The notes: generated by a model not told the origin, from the sequence alone. A stretch of 64,000 nt of DNA from Owenia fusiformis (GCA_903813345.2 CAIIXF020000005.1:4305375-4369374); one strand, 5' to 3'; positions 47,291-59,069 are shown, counted from the first letter of the stretch. Numbers and translations: made by a program.

Positions 47291-49343
47291 CCACGCATAT
47301 CGGTTAAGAATACCCGAATTTCTCTCATTCCGGAATTGTTAGAGCATTTTCATAGGCTCTTTAACCACATCATTTTCAGCAAACTGCTAGGTGATGTCGA
47401 TGATACAGACTATGTGCGATTTCAAGTTGACAACAAGTGGTTTAGGGAGCCTCTTAATACACCTTTGCTGATAAAACACGAACTGACAGCCGGTCGGCTC
47501 CTGGATATGATTGAGGCTATTATTCAAAGCAATCATGAGGTTCTTCTGACTGACACTTTTGTATTTAATGTTATCATTGTACGTAGCCCTGTATTTGGTC
47601 TCTACAATGCCTGCTACTTCCATAAATTTGCGCATCAATTGCGATGTGTGATCGAGATTCAAAACACGGATAATTTGTGTCTGGCACGCGCGATAGTAAC
47701 TGCTATTGAATGGCGCAAATTCACGGCCATTGAACCTGGACAACGGACCCCCGAACAAAAAGCATTGTGGAATAGTGTACGACATGGTCGCTTGGAACAA
47801 ACTCGATTGGCCTCGAAACTTCAAGCGGACTCTCAGACCCCTCTACCTCATGAAGAGGAGTTATGCAACATGGAACACCTTGCAAGTTTCCAGAAACATT
47901 CTTAGCCAATACGTACCAAATATACGTGTTCGGGGAAGACAGCAGTAAAATGCCGGTAAGTGCACAAATATAAAAATAATATAAATAGGCTAACACTTCA
48001 ATTGTGTACTACACTCCGTAATTCTGTCTCTACATGAACGAATGTCTGACCCTATATGCTCGAAAGTCTGATCCTATATGCCCGAAATTCTGACTCTAAA
48101 TGAATGAAGCTCCGACTCTACATGTTAGAAATTCTACTCCTATGTAAACAATCTAAATTCTGGCCCTACAAACTAGACTCGTTTGAGGCCTAATTTTGTC
48201 ACCTGATTCTCGTGAGATTTGTGTTTTATTTTTTATTTTTATTTTTAGATCTTCCAAGGAGCTCCAGCTTTAGAAGACCAACACCTGGCAGTCATGAAAA
48301 ACCTAGTGGGGCTGTTCAAGACCCGGTATTACTGTTTCGAATGTAACGACGGTTACAACAAGCCAGTAAACCATCGGTGCCTAGGGATATGTCGGTTTTG
48401 CGAGGTAACGAGTGCAGAATGTAGGGGTCATTCTGTCTCCAAGGAGTTCCACTGCGCAGAATGTGGTCTTCACTTTACAGGACGGCAGTGCCTGCTCAAC
48501 CATAAGAGGCCGTCTGAATTGACCGGTGAGGCAAAGTGTAATGTCATGTTTTACTGCGATCGTTGTCACCGCGTAGCTAGTAGAACAGAACGAGAAGTCA
48601 ATGAGGCGACGGGTAAACGTCAGCCCTTTGGGCACCACTGCTACGACCGTGTGTGTAAAATATGCAAGAAAAAGGTACAAGCCGAACACCGTTGCTTCGT
48701 GCAACAGCGTACCAATCTAAAAAGGCAGAGTGAAGCATATTTCTAGTCACAACGAGGTGGTGCGAATGTACATGACAGCGACCAGAGTGATGATGAGGCT
48801 CAGGGTGTCGATGCTCACGATGTCAGGGGTATGTAGTCAGTCGACATCCACTGTCAGTGTTATATGGTTTGGCTGTAATAAGGGTGTTATTTCCTTGACT
48901 CCGAGGGTCTACTTACAATGTTGTGTTTTCTGTCTCTATTGGATAAGTGTTCCGTTACATTTCAGAACCTGTCAACGGTGTAAAGGACCAGTCTGGAAAT
49001 AGAAAGTCAAAAGGGCTCCAGGGTTACATATTCTTCGATATCGAGACACGGTGTGACAACGCGACGCAGCTACACGAACCAAACTTAATTGTGGCTCAAA
49101 AGTGTTGCATTAAACATTGTCTTGACAAGGAATATAGAGCCCCTGATGATCAGTTTTGTGTCAAATGTGGTACTAGACAGATGGAGTTCTTTGGGGATGA
49201 CTGTACAACAGACTTTTGTATGTGGTTATTTAAACCGGAGCATAGGACATATTTTGGCGTGGCCCATAATTTTAAAGGTACGTTTGGATAATACAAAATG
49301 TTATAAATGTTTGTTTAATAAGTAGTACTATTTAGTTATGATT

Positions 49344-49379
49344 GGTGTGTGTGTCTGTGTGTGTGTGTGTGTGTGTGTA
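49344..49379. repeat. (GT)n microsatellite in a polymerase intron
   Basis: TGTGTGTGTCTGTGTG and continuing GT dinucleotides within the intron 49278-49421. Confidence 0.9.
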
Positions 49380-50640
49380 ATCACGAGTGTTTTTACAGTT
49401 GCTTTACTTTTCACTGTGTAGGGTATGATTTGTACTTCCTGTTAAATGGATATACGAAAATAGCAGTCAACCTCACACAGTCGGATTGGGTAATAAAGAC
49501 AATGTGAGTCGCGTCAGCGTCAAATGTAGCCTGACGTTCATACAGCTTCCTCTGTCAGCATTCAACAAATGTTTTGGATTGGGTGAGACGAAAAAAGGTA
49601 TGTTTAACTTTAATGGTTTAATAATGGTGGATATACATTTCAGATGACATCGGTCGCGAGCCACTCGGACAGTGTCTGCTATGCACACCCAGGCAATTTT
49701 AAAATGTATAATCTTTACACTCCAGGAACGTTCCCCCACAAGTTCAATATGGTGGGAAACTACCAATATGCCCCGACTTGCACTATTACGATGTCGACGG
49801 TATGAGCGCTCCAAACAAAACCAAATTCATGAAATGGTACAGAGACACCAACCTTTTGTTGGAGGCTGAGCAACAACCGTGGTCCTTAAGGTGGGAATTA
49901 GGTAAAATATAAAATGTTAACTGTAGCGCGCGTGTGTGTTTCTGTGTGTGTTTGTGCGAACCACCAACTAGAAAATGTACTAGTTAAATCCAAACCGAGA
50001 GACTGGGTCTCCGCACACCTGTATGTATCCAATTTGGGCAATTTTCCCTTTCCAGAGAGCTACTGCGTTACTGATGTGGCCGTATTGAGACAAGGTGTGC
50101 TGAAATTCATTGGGGCATTTCGAGCTAGCACAGGTTTGAACCCCCTAGAAATAGATTGCACCGTACCGTCAGCGTGTAGCCTAGTGTACCGGGCTCTTTT
50201 CATGAAAAAGAATACCATCGCCATCATTCCTTCTCGAGGTATGTGTTCAACCGAAACCTGTCTATGTATTATTACCTAGAGTTCCTAAAGATTACATTAC
50301 ACTCAGGCTAATACTGACACTTAAAGTACACAATATACATATATTGCAGGGTACAAACTGAAGCGCTGCTACTCCAGAGAAATGTTCGAATATGCGGCAT
50401 GGCGTGGTTATCAGTACGGTGAATCATACAGAATGGCAGTCAATGGTGGGGAGGTCCCCGTGGGTCGCTACCACCTCGACATATTGAAGTTAGCGCCTGA
50501 TGGTAGCATGACACGGGATGTTGTCGAATACAATGGGATAAGTGTGTAGGGTTATTTCAGTTATTGTTGGCGGTATAATCGATGTCTTTTAAGTTCCTAT
50601 CGTTCACTTGCGACTCGTTATCATTATTCGTAACACTATA

Positions 50641-53600
50641 TTATTATTATTATTTTTTTTTTTTATTTATTTAATACACTTATTCGATCCATTTACTACA
50701 TTCAATACAACAAATCAATATATCTGCGAAATCCAAAAAACACTGTTACCCACCATGTACGTAATACTATTATAGTTTAATATCTAAATACATTTTCTTA
50801 ATTAAAAACTTCTAGACATCTTTTTAACCATATTTTCCGTTTAATAATAAAAATTTCACTATTAATCTCTATCATGTTTTCTAATGAGCTATCTTCTCTA
50901 AAGTAAAAAAGCATTTTATCTCTTTCAATTAAATTAGTAATTTCTAAATTGTCCCATTCATTTTTGAATTTACATTCTAAAAAAAGGTGTTCTTGTGATT
51001 CCTCAACATTTTTACAAACTTTACACATTCCATCAGATAATTTTTGTTTTTTCAATCTTCTTTCAATTTCTATTGCACCATTTATTACTTTATATATGAA
51101 TTCCTTTACTTTATGATTTACATTTGTCTTAAAAAGTACTCTATACATTAACTTAACCTTTAGCGTGCTGCCGGCGGACTCGTCCGCCGAGACTAAAATG
51201 TCTCTCACAACTGCCGGCGGACCCGTACGCCCGATTTCAAACTTTTAAAAACTTTACTTTTTCGCGCCATTCGTATTGTCCAATTAGATTGCCCGATTTA
51301 TTCAGTGCCTAACATGACTTCCTGTTGACCTAGAAATGGCGATATTTCGAAAAATAATTCTCAATTCAACAATTTAAACAGTGTTTTAGTCGTTTTTAGT
51401 GAACGAATCGTACAAAATGGTGGACAAATACGATCACAACGAAAATGTGGAGGAAATAGATTACGATTTCGAGCTCTTTAGGCTCTTGGAAGCCGATAAC
51501 GGTCATCGAAAATAGAAATTAGAATATTTTCTGAATTGAAAAATTGAACAATCGATCGCTGCAAATTCAGATTTGGATTCTGACCAGACGAAGAGGCGGA
51601 GCGGCGGATTCCGGAGGAGTATTCATGGTATATTTATGCCCAGTCGTGTTAATGTACGAAAAAATTCATGAGAACATTTTTTTCATGAGCCAGGCCACTG
51701 TATCTTCCCTTTGTGAAAATTTTATCCAGATTCATTCAGTAGTTATTGAGATATTAATTATTTAGTCCAGGCATATCATTTTTTGCACTCTTTGAAAAAT
51801 AAGCCAGTTGCGTGGGATATATTTGCTGAAATAAGGCAGCATGGTAAAGGTTAAATGGGATCTCACCATATTGATTTTTCCAATGGGCTTCTGATTTATT
51901 TGTCACCCCTCTTCTACTAACAATTTTCTTTCTTATATTACATGTTTTTATTTTCTCTATATTTTCCCCTAAAAAAGTTATTTTTTCATTCCTGTTGATT
52001 TTATTTGGATATTTTATCAAAGCTGCTCTTACTTGTATATATTGCATATAAACATCTGGGCCTCTGCCTAATTTATTAATTATTTCATTGTATGTTAAAC
52101 ATTTACCTTCTATTATAAGATCAGACACATAATTAATCCCCCCTCTAATCCATTTTTTGTCATAAAGAACTCTTTTTTGAAAAGTTATGTCCAGATTGTT
52201 CCAAATGATGTCGCAATCTAAAATATTTTTATTTTCAGATTTTGTTAACCAAATTTCTAACCCCCTTTTCCAAAAACTACTCTTTACTTCATTAATCCCT
52301 ATAAAGTTTTCCATATCTATCTTGCTTTTGAGTACATTGAAATTAACCCCTAACTTGGAAAATTCAGCTTTTGGAATTATTTTCCATTTATCCATGCCCT
52401 CACCAATCAGTTTTGAAAACCATTTTACCACAAATGAGATTTGAAAGTCTATCATATTTATCATGTTTAGACCACCATTTTCTTTATCTAAATTTAAAAT
52501 CTCTCTTTTAATTTTCTCCGGTTGTTTCTTAATTTCACATTCTTTAAAACCACTTTTACTCCAGATGTACTTATAAAACAGTGTATTAAGACGGTTAAGG
52601 AAATCTTCCGGTAAATTGTTAAATCCCTTCGTACCCAACTTTTCATAATGTTTTCAATTTTTTCCAATTTTGGTAATAGATTATCCATATTTTCAATCAC
52701 TTTCTTTGATGCAGAAAATACTATTCCTAAAATTTTAATTTTATTCTCTGGATGCAATTTCCATTTTATATCAACCCCTTTTTCTTGTGAATGTTTCATT
52801 GTTCCAAGCCACATTGCCTCTGTCTTATTTTTATTTATACTAAGCCCAGAGAATAGTCTAAACTCATTAATTGTATCTATCACCTTTACTAATGAATCTT
52901 TGTCTTTTAAAAAATGTGTTAAATCATCTGCATACATAGCTATTTTTAATTCTGACTTATTTGGTAATTTAATTCCCCTGATTTCATTATTTTGTCTTAT
53001 TTTTAACGCAACCAGTTCAACACATAACAAAAAACATAGTGGTGACAAAGGGCACCCTTGTCTTATGCCTGAATCCAAAGAAATCCATTCTGACAACCAC
53101 CCTGCATAGTTTATGCAACTTTTAGTTTCTTTATTAACAGTTTCAACCCATGAAATCATATCCTCACCAAAACCGAAATATTTTAAACTGTCTATTAATA
53201 AGTCCTTATTTATATTATTATACGCACCTGAAAAATCTACTGCCACTAATAAACCACTTTCATTAATGTTTTCAATATATTCTATTGTATCATCAATTAT
53301 TCGTAATATGTTTGCAGCTGATCGCCCAGGAATATACCCACTTTGGTCTGAGTTAATTACTTTACATATAACTAGTTTCATCCTATTGGCCAAAGCTTTT
53401 GTTAATATTTTATAGTCTGTATTTGTTAACGATATCGGTCTCCAATTATCTAACACTTCCCTCTCCCCTTTCCTTTATATAATAGTGTAATTATGCCCTG
53501 TCTTTGAGTGGGACTTAGTTGTTTTTTTCCAAATGCAATGTTGAAATTTTCAGTAACCAATGCCCCTATTTTTCTCCAAAAACATTTGTAAAAACCCGTA

Positions 53601-54350
53601 GTTAACCCATCACTACCCGGTGAAACATCATTTTTCATATCTTTTAATGCCTTAGAACATTCATCTAATGTAATTTTCCCTTCACATTTTTGTGCTTCTT
53701 CTCTAGTCAACTTTGGAATATCTATGTCAAGAAATCTGTCTAAGTCAGTTTTATTATACTTTGGTTTAGCCTGATAAACCTTATTAAAATATTGCACTTG
53801 TTCTTTCATTATTTCATTTAATTTTGTCACAACTTTCCCATCATGCCTTCTACACCCATTCATTATCTTTTTCTTGCCTTTACATTTTTCTAGATTTAAG
53901 AAATATTTAGTACTTCTCTCTCCCTCCTGTGCATAAATAGCTTTTGATCTTAATTCAGCCCCCCTACATTCTTCATCCATTAAATTGTTATACACAACCT
54001 TGCATCTATTGAACTCATCCATTAACATGTTACTTGTAGGATTTTTTGCCAATTTTTCATTTACTTGCTTCAATCTCAATGTGGCTCTTTTGACCTCACT
54101 TCGCCTATTTTGTGCTTTCATTCTCCCATAATCAACTGAGAAATATTTTACTTCTCTTTTTAAATATTCCCATTTAGATACCATGTCAATATCCTCTTTA
54201 ACTACTCGATCAATCAATGTATTAACTCCATTTACATATTCTTGGTCTTTTAAATGACTATTATTATGCTTCCATATAGATGGACCCTGTTCTATCTTGT
54301 CAAATAATATCTTTACATAAACCCCTCTGTGATCTGACCCTGGTATTTTG
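50641..54350 (-). mobile_element. 5'-truncated L1/Tx1-like LINE in antisense
   Basis: On the minus strand the element starts in the end of an AP-type endonuclease (PGSDHRGVY near 54345, with the SDH motif), followed by a linker domain (to about 53450) and reverse transcriptase (about 53456-52640): NWRPISLTN, GYIPGRSAAN, motif A AVDFSGAYN, motif B GIRQGCPLSP, motif C MYADDLTHF. A C-terminal domain and a CKVCKNVEESQEHLFLEC zinc knuckle (about 51010-50960) end near 50798. A T run and TTA repeats on the plus strand (50641-50672) are the A-rich tail. Frame changes near 53455 and about 52640 (with a small deletion) plus the insertion at 51157 inactivate it. ORF1 and most of the endonuclease are missing. 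No target-site duplication is obvious. Clade assignment to L1/Tx1 is tentative. Confidence 0.85.
51157..51850. mobile_element. 694-bp piggyBac-like non-autonomous element inside the LINE
   Basis: TTAA flanks both sides (51153-51156 and 51851-51854), the signature of piggyBac-superfamily insertion. The ends CCTTTAGCGTGCTGCC and (reverse complement of the right end) CCTTTACCATGCTGCC match at 14 of 16 positions. Removal with one TTAA rejoins the LINE frame. Subterminal palindromes built on GCCGGCGGAC lie at 51168-51225. A short frame from ATG 51418 (MVDKYDHNENVEEIDYDF) and a nearby SDLDSDQTKRR segment resemble the acidic N-terminal exon of a transposase, but no catalytic domain is present. Confidence 0.85.
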
Positions 54351-56242
54351 CCTCAAACGCCATTGACATTTTCCAGTGTGTGTTTCACAGTCACACTTGT
54401 ATCGCCGATAGAGAGCTCAAGTTCCTGGGTAAAACTATGGACCAGCGTTACCAAGACACCCTGCGAAAACAAACGTAAGTACTCTAGCGAAAAATTTCTT
54501 GGTAATTAAACACGATATTGTAGTCGACACGTCCACAAAAATACCGCCAAGTTGTTTATAATAGCTCGCTATTCATTCGTTGGGACTCTGGAAAGTTGGG
54601 GGTACAATGTCACTAGGGTGTGGGGTTGTGAGTTTGCCGCAGCTCGAAAGGCGAATCCTCAGATGGATGGATACCTTAAGGGGCTAGAATTCCCAGATGT
54701 CCAATACATTGACATCACTTCTTTGTACCCGTTCACGAATAAGTATAAGCGGTAAGTTTACTCGTCAGTTGACAATATTGATTAAGCCGTTCTCTCGCTA
54801 ATATGTATTGGTCATGGCAATGTCATTCTTTAGAGCGAAACATATGACGCATCCTTTTTTTGCAGATACCCCTTTGGTCATCCGAATATTGTGTACGGAA
54901 TCGAGATGGATGATGCGCTCGACATAACGACAGTTTTTGGGCTTGTCTCCTGCAAGGTAAATATGGTCAGTCGTTCAATCGGTCGGGTGGTGTGTATGTC
55001 AGCCAGCCGGTGTATCACTCAGTCAGTTGTTCGCTGTTGAAAATAAATTATATTGCAAATGTCTTTGTTTAGATGGTGGCACCCAAAGGTCTACTGTTTG
55101 GTGTACTACCCAAGACGATCGATGGTCGCCTTTTGTTTCCCCTCTGCGTTGAATGCGTCACCCTAAAGCCTGCGGACAACTGTAACCACTCGGAAGCCCA
55201 GCGTGCGTTCAACGGTGTTTTCTGCACACCGGAGTTACATCTGGCTCTGGAGAAGGGCTACAAAATTCTACAGGTTTATGAATACTGGGACTTCCCCAAA
55301 TCAGATGTGTACGACAAGACCCGCGAAGGTGGTCTCTTCACGGGGTACATCGACCAGTGGGTCCGAGACAAGCAAGAAGCATCCGGTTGGCCGTCTTGGG
55401 TAGGAGAGGACGAAACTAAACGCAATGATTATGTGGCCCGGTATCTCAAAAATGAGGGTGTCCTCATGGATCCTACAAAGATAGCCCATAACCCTGGTCG
55501 TCGCTTTGTGGCAAAGAACAAGCTAAATAGCTTCTGGGGTAAGTGGGAACAGGCCACCTTAGTCGTAATGCAATCTCGAAATCAGTAAGACAAATTGTTG
55601 TTGTTGTTGTTGACGGCTGGCATGACAAGTGTTTTTTCGTTGTTATTCCAGGTAAACTTGGCCAGAACCCCGAGATGAAGCAGACCATGTACGTAAAGGA
55701 CCGGGAGGAACTGCTGCGTTATGTCCATGGGCCCCAATATACCGTCAAAGATGTGAACTTTGTTACTGACGACATGGTTCAATTGGACTATGTCGAAGCC
55801 GAGTCGTTTGAGCGTGAGCTTGATTTTGCGTCGGTTGTCATTGCCGCAATGACAACAAGTCACGCTCGGGTGCATCTGTACTCATTCTTGGACAAACTGC
55901 AGGACAGTGTCTGCTATTTTGATAGAGACTCGTGTGTCTACATCGAGACAGAGGAAAACAAGCATCTCGATCTAGACATTGGTGACTTTCTGGGGCAGAT
56001 GACCAATGAGCTAGATGGGTTTCACCTTGAACGTACGTGCCAGTGAAGTAATTAACATGGACAGTATGAGGGCCTTTGTGCAAAATGAAAATACGGCCCC
56101 CCATTTGAGCGTGGTCAACCCTCAAATAAGAAGACACTTTGCCGATGTTTCCCTGAGAACTGTAGAACAAAATAAGCAATATCGATTTTGCTTCGACAAA
56201 AGGAAGATAGTGGACAATTTTTGTACCGTCCCCTGGGGCTAC

Positions 56243-56675
56243 TGAGTCAAATGTTGCCACAAGTACTCATTTTACGGCCCTTAAACATATGTATGTTGTT
56301 ATAATGTTGAATTGTGTTGCACACTTGTATTGTACATCGTTTATTGTGAATTGCCAAAAATTATGTTGCCAGAGGGACTCGTATTAGCCCTGTTATCGTT
56401 GTTGTATCATAGTTAAAACACTGTTACACCTGTATGTACATGTGGAGTGAAATAAAATATCGTAATAAAAGTGATCTGCCAAAAGAGATTAAATCAAATT
56501 TTAAATCAACATGTTTTTGCTGTTTGTTCTTTTTATATATTACATAATGAATAACTGCAATCACCTACTTTACACTAAACCCAGTTCATTGAAATATATC
56601 CTAAATGTAATATTTTACCACATGGGTTTGACTACATAATACACATATTCGGCACATTCAAATCAGTCCATAAAT
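56243..56675. promoter_or_regulatory. Intergenic gap with polyadenylation signals for the polymerase
   Basis: AATAAAAT at about 56451 and AATAAAAG at about 56464 lie roughly 210 bases after the polymerase stop, both on the plus strand. The rest is AT-rich. No gene is seen, and no clear TATA box for the integrase. Confidence 0.4.
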
Positions 56676-57927
56676 ATGAGTGCAAGAGAGCGGTATCTGA
56701 AAAGTATTTACTTCAACCCCAAAGTAGAAGGGTCTCTTGGTAGTCCGGAAGCCCTTTACAAGGCTGTCCAGAGGGAAAATAAACACAAAATCAGTTTAGG
56801 TCAGGTAAAGCGGTAAACCGTATCGTGCGACGGCGTTTTAAAAGAAGGAGGTACATAGTGTACAGGTTCAATGACGAGTTTCAGTTAGACACGGCCTTTT
56901 TTAAAAATACAGCGAAATCCAACAGCAAACTACCGTACATACTCGTGGCGGTGGATGCTTTATCGCGGTATCTGATGGTTGAACCTATGACCGACACTCA
57001 ATCAGCCACCGCTGCTCAGGCTTTTCAAACTATGTTGGCCAACAACTCAGGTCGGTTTCCAACTCGTGTTTTTACGGACCGAGGTGAGTCTCTAGTTTAT
57101 TCTGATGGCATAAAATAATTTATATCGGTCTTTTTCTTTTTGAAAATCAATCGGTCATACAGACACACGCACACACTACACCACCAATCAGACCTCGCAA
57201 TCAAATTTCAGGCTCGGGATTTAAAGGGGCGTTCCAGAAGTTCTTAAAGTCGGAGGGCATTCAGTACATGTCGGACGAGAACAGCGAGACGAAGGCATCC
57301 CTTGCCGAATTGGCTATAAAGAAACTTAGATCTTGTATTGTCAAACTACAGGGTTGTAAGAACACGGATCGCTACACAGACGACCTTCAAGATATTGTCA
57401 AGGGTATAAATGCGACTCCCAATCGAGGTATAATGGGCTACGCACCCAAAGACGTCAATTATGAAAATGAACATATACTTTACGAGGCTCAGTTTTCAAA
57501 GGGTAAAAAGGAGGTCGTAAAAAATACCGTTACTCGCGAAAACCTCAAGGGCAAAACTCTTAAAAAGCCTAGGTCACGCTACGCTTTTAAAATGGGGGAT
57601 TATGTGCGCTTATCACAGGTCCCCAGAAAGTTCAATAAACAGGGGTTGAAACAGTGGTCGGAGGAAATATTTGTTATCAAGAAGCGTGCTATGAGGCAGG
57701 GTATTCAGATGTACAAGGTGGCCGACCTCTTGGGTGAGTCGGTCAAATCGTGGTTCTACGTAGCCGAGTTAATATTAGTGCATAACGACCCGAGCAAGCC
57801 ATTCGAAATTGAACAACTGGTCAGATACTGGGGGAGGGGTAAAAACAGAGAGGCGTTAGTTCATTGGAAGAATTACCCTAAAAAGTTTAGGTCTTGGGTG
57901 AAGGTCAGCGAGATTGAAACAGTTTAA
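56676..57927 (+). pseudogene. Maverick/Polinton retroviral-type DDE integrase with chromodomain-like C-terminus
   Basis: Starts at ATG 56676 with RYLKSIYFNPK and ALYKAVQRENKHKI, the normal N-terminal region of Polinton integrases. Near 56802-56822 the frame changes and about a dozen expected residues are missing. The core then follows: first Asp in FQLDTAFF, second in VFTDRG, Glu in ASLAELAIKKL, so the DDE triad is present. An intron at 57084-57211 (GTGAGT...TTTCAG, phase 1) splits the core just after the second Asp and splices in frame. The C-terminus (about 57790-57910: FEIEQLVRYW, LVHWKNYPKKFRSWV) matches a chromodomain. It would insert element DNA into host chromatin. It lies directly downstream of the polymerase in the same orientation. 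The N-terminal break makes this copy doubtful. Confidence 0.88.
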
Positions 57928-57988
57928 AACAATGTTAGCGTGTCCATATCAGACGCACACGGCTTAGTAGCCGCCTAGACACAGTCGG

Positions 57989-58410
57989 GTGAACATGTAT
58001 TTATTTCTAAGCCATCGGGATAGTAAACAGTTTTTCGCGACAACAAACACATCCTCTAATTTTACGATAAGGCTACCTAGTAATCTCGAATTGTCACATG
58101 GGTATTACGAGGTCGGTTTGTGCGAGGTCGGTTTGTGCGAGGTCGACTTGGACTCTACACTTGATGCTAGTAAGGGTCTCGATATTTTTTGTGATATTAT
58201 CGACAGCTCGCTCTACAACGTGTACAAGGGACCCATATTGAGAAGATTACAACCAATGGTACACAAGTCTACTTTTAACGACGTGTTCTACATGACTGCT
58301 TTACCAAGGGATGTGGAGTATGTATATACATAAAGGATAGCGCGGGGGACGACTTGTCATTAGGCAGTGGAAGCTCGAGTTGTACACTACATTTGAGAAG
58401 GAGACTGTAG
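57989..58410 (+). pseudogene. Maverick virion-type protein (minor-capsid candidate), truncated
   Basis: Starts at ATG 57989. The N-terminus has SNFTIRLPSNLEL and YYEVGLCEV, fitting the LP..L.L...WEVGL.EI pattern that recurs in Maverick/adintovirus virion proteins; the end (TLHLRRRL in the adjacent frame) fits the usual C-terminal LHFR. A frame change at about 58325-58335 separates the two. A 15-base unit encoding EVGLC is repeated in tandem after residue 40, lengthening the first strand region. At about 140 codons it is much shorter than the roughly 300 I expect, so the middle seems deleted. Which named capsid protein this is, I cannot say for sure. Confidence 0.6.
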
Positions 58411-58430
58411 CGGAGTGAATTAACATAAAA

Positions 58431-58934
58431 ATGAATTTAGTACCCCTAGTTGATGAACACGATAAATGGGTTTCATTTTTTAAGACGGCTCAACCCTATC
58501 AAATTGGTAAGGGGCGTTATAGGGTGAAGTATGTCACCAGAAAGGATGTTATACCAACAGCTACACCTATCACCGTTCAGTCCACGGTAGACCAGGCACG
58601 CTCCGATTTAAACAATAGTGGCGAGATACTTAATGAGACGGGTACTGGCGCCACTGTCGAGGTCGGTAATAAAAAGCGAAGGAGCAGCAAAGCACCAACA
58701 CTCGTTCAAAAGGCAACGAAGAGAACAGTTGTCAACGCCTCTAGTGCAAATAGCATACCCGTATTCAGTGGTATATCAGTGGATAAGGCATCGACCAAAC
58801 AAAAGAATAAGAAGCAGAAGACAGGTTTTAATTCTGACACTCGTCATGGCTCGTGGCGAACGAAACAGACACATGTATTAGGCGTTGTTTGCGATGACTC
58901 AACTCTTTGGACCATCGTAGAATATCTGTTGTAG
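58431..58934 (+). CDS. Unrecognised basic protein of the Maverick
   Basis: An open frame of 167 codons from ATG 58431, 20 bases after the preceding gene and in the same orientation. It begins MNLVPLVDEHDKW and has two lysine/arginine clusters (NKKRRSSK about residue 80, KQKNKKQKTG about residue 126), the composition expected of a DNA-binding core-like or nuclear protein. The last 25 residues are not basic and overlap the 3' side of the opposite-strand genes, so the original stop may have been lost. No domain is recognised. Confidence 0.45.
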   Translation: MNLVPLVDEHDKWVSFFKTAQPYQIGKGRYRVKYVTRKDVIPTATPITVQSTVDQARSDLNNSGEILNETGTGATVEVGNKKRRSSKAPTLVQKATKRTVVNASSANSIPVFSGISVDKASTKQKNKKQKTGFNSDTRHGSWRTKQTHVLGVVCDDSTLWTIVEYLL

Positions 58935-59050
58935 GACGTACATGACAGACAGGCCTGCAAGTATATGTTTCAGCATGATTTGACGCTTTGGTGCACTTGC
59001 TATAAATAAAGACCGTAATAATACAGGTTGTGATTTAATAATGCTATATT
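58899..59050 (-). other. Open segment downstream of the ATPase, unassigned
   Basis: An 80-codon frame overlaps the ATPase exon end and continues with LFIASAPKRQIMLKHILAGL. TTATTTATAG on the minus strand (about 59000) could be an acceptor for a following exon. It could be the remains of a separate small gene that follows the ATPase; I do not recognise it. Confidence 0.3.
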
Positions 59051-59069
59051 TGAACCCCTGGCAACTCAC

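Larger units (their letters stand above)
47291..56242 (+). pseudogene. polB: Maverick/Polinton protein-primed family B DNA polymerase, intron-containing and broken
   Basis: Exons, from splice signals and family homology: 47291-47955, 48249-48828, 48966-49277, 49422-49597, 49726-49901, 50056-50238, 50350-about 50536, 54377-54474, 54524-54751, 54866-54956, 55073-55538, 55652-about 56242. Motifs in order: N-terminal domain with IQNTDNLCLARAIVTA; Cys/His zinc-binding region (exon 2); ExoI FFDIETR; ExoII HNFKGYD across an intron; ExoIII YCVTD; polymerase motif A DITSLYPF; motif B KLNSFWG; motif C with FDRDS where DTDS is usual. This would be the element's replicative polymerase, priming from a terminal protein. 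Breaks: frame changes in exon 1 (about 47900-47925), in exon 4, in exon 5 (about 49765-49780); an in-frame TAG at 48744-48746; and near 56017 a frame change with loss of roughly 30-40 codons containing the usual GGPKNY (KxY) region. The seventh intron holds a LINE. Alignment-level family identity is confident; exact ends are not. Confidence 0.85.

Noticed and set aside
46917-47294. 125-codon minus-strand frame rich in Thr, Leu and Asn
   Set aside because: It translates the GTAGTTGTGCAACATAG tandem repeat and has no other support.
47387-47996. Minus-strand frames of 91-145 codons opposite the polymerase N-terminus
   Set aside because: They are shadows of the plus-strand exon; the plus frame carries the family motifs.
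51754-51850. Last 30 or so codons of the LINE frame on the minus strand (ALFQQIYPTQLAYF and onwards)
   Set aside because: They are piggyBac-like element sequence read through from the LINE, not LINE protein; the real LINE continues at 51152 and below.
52187-53415. Plus-strand frames of 85-153 codons across the LINE
   Set aside because: They lie opposite the reverse transcriptase frame and show no motif.
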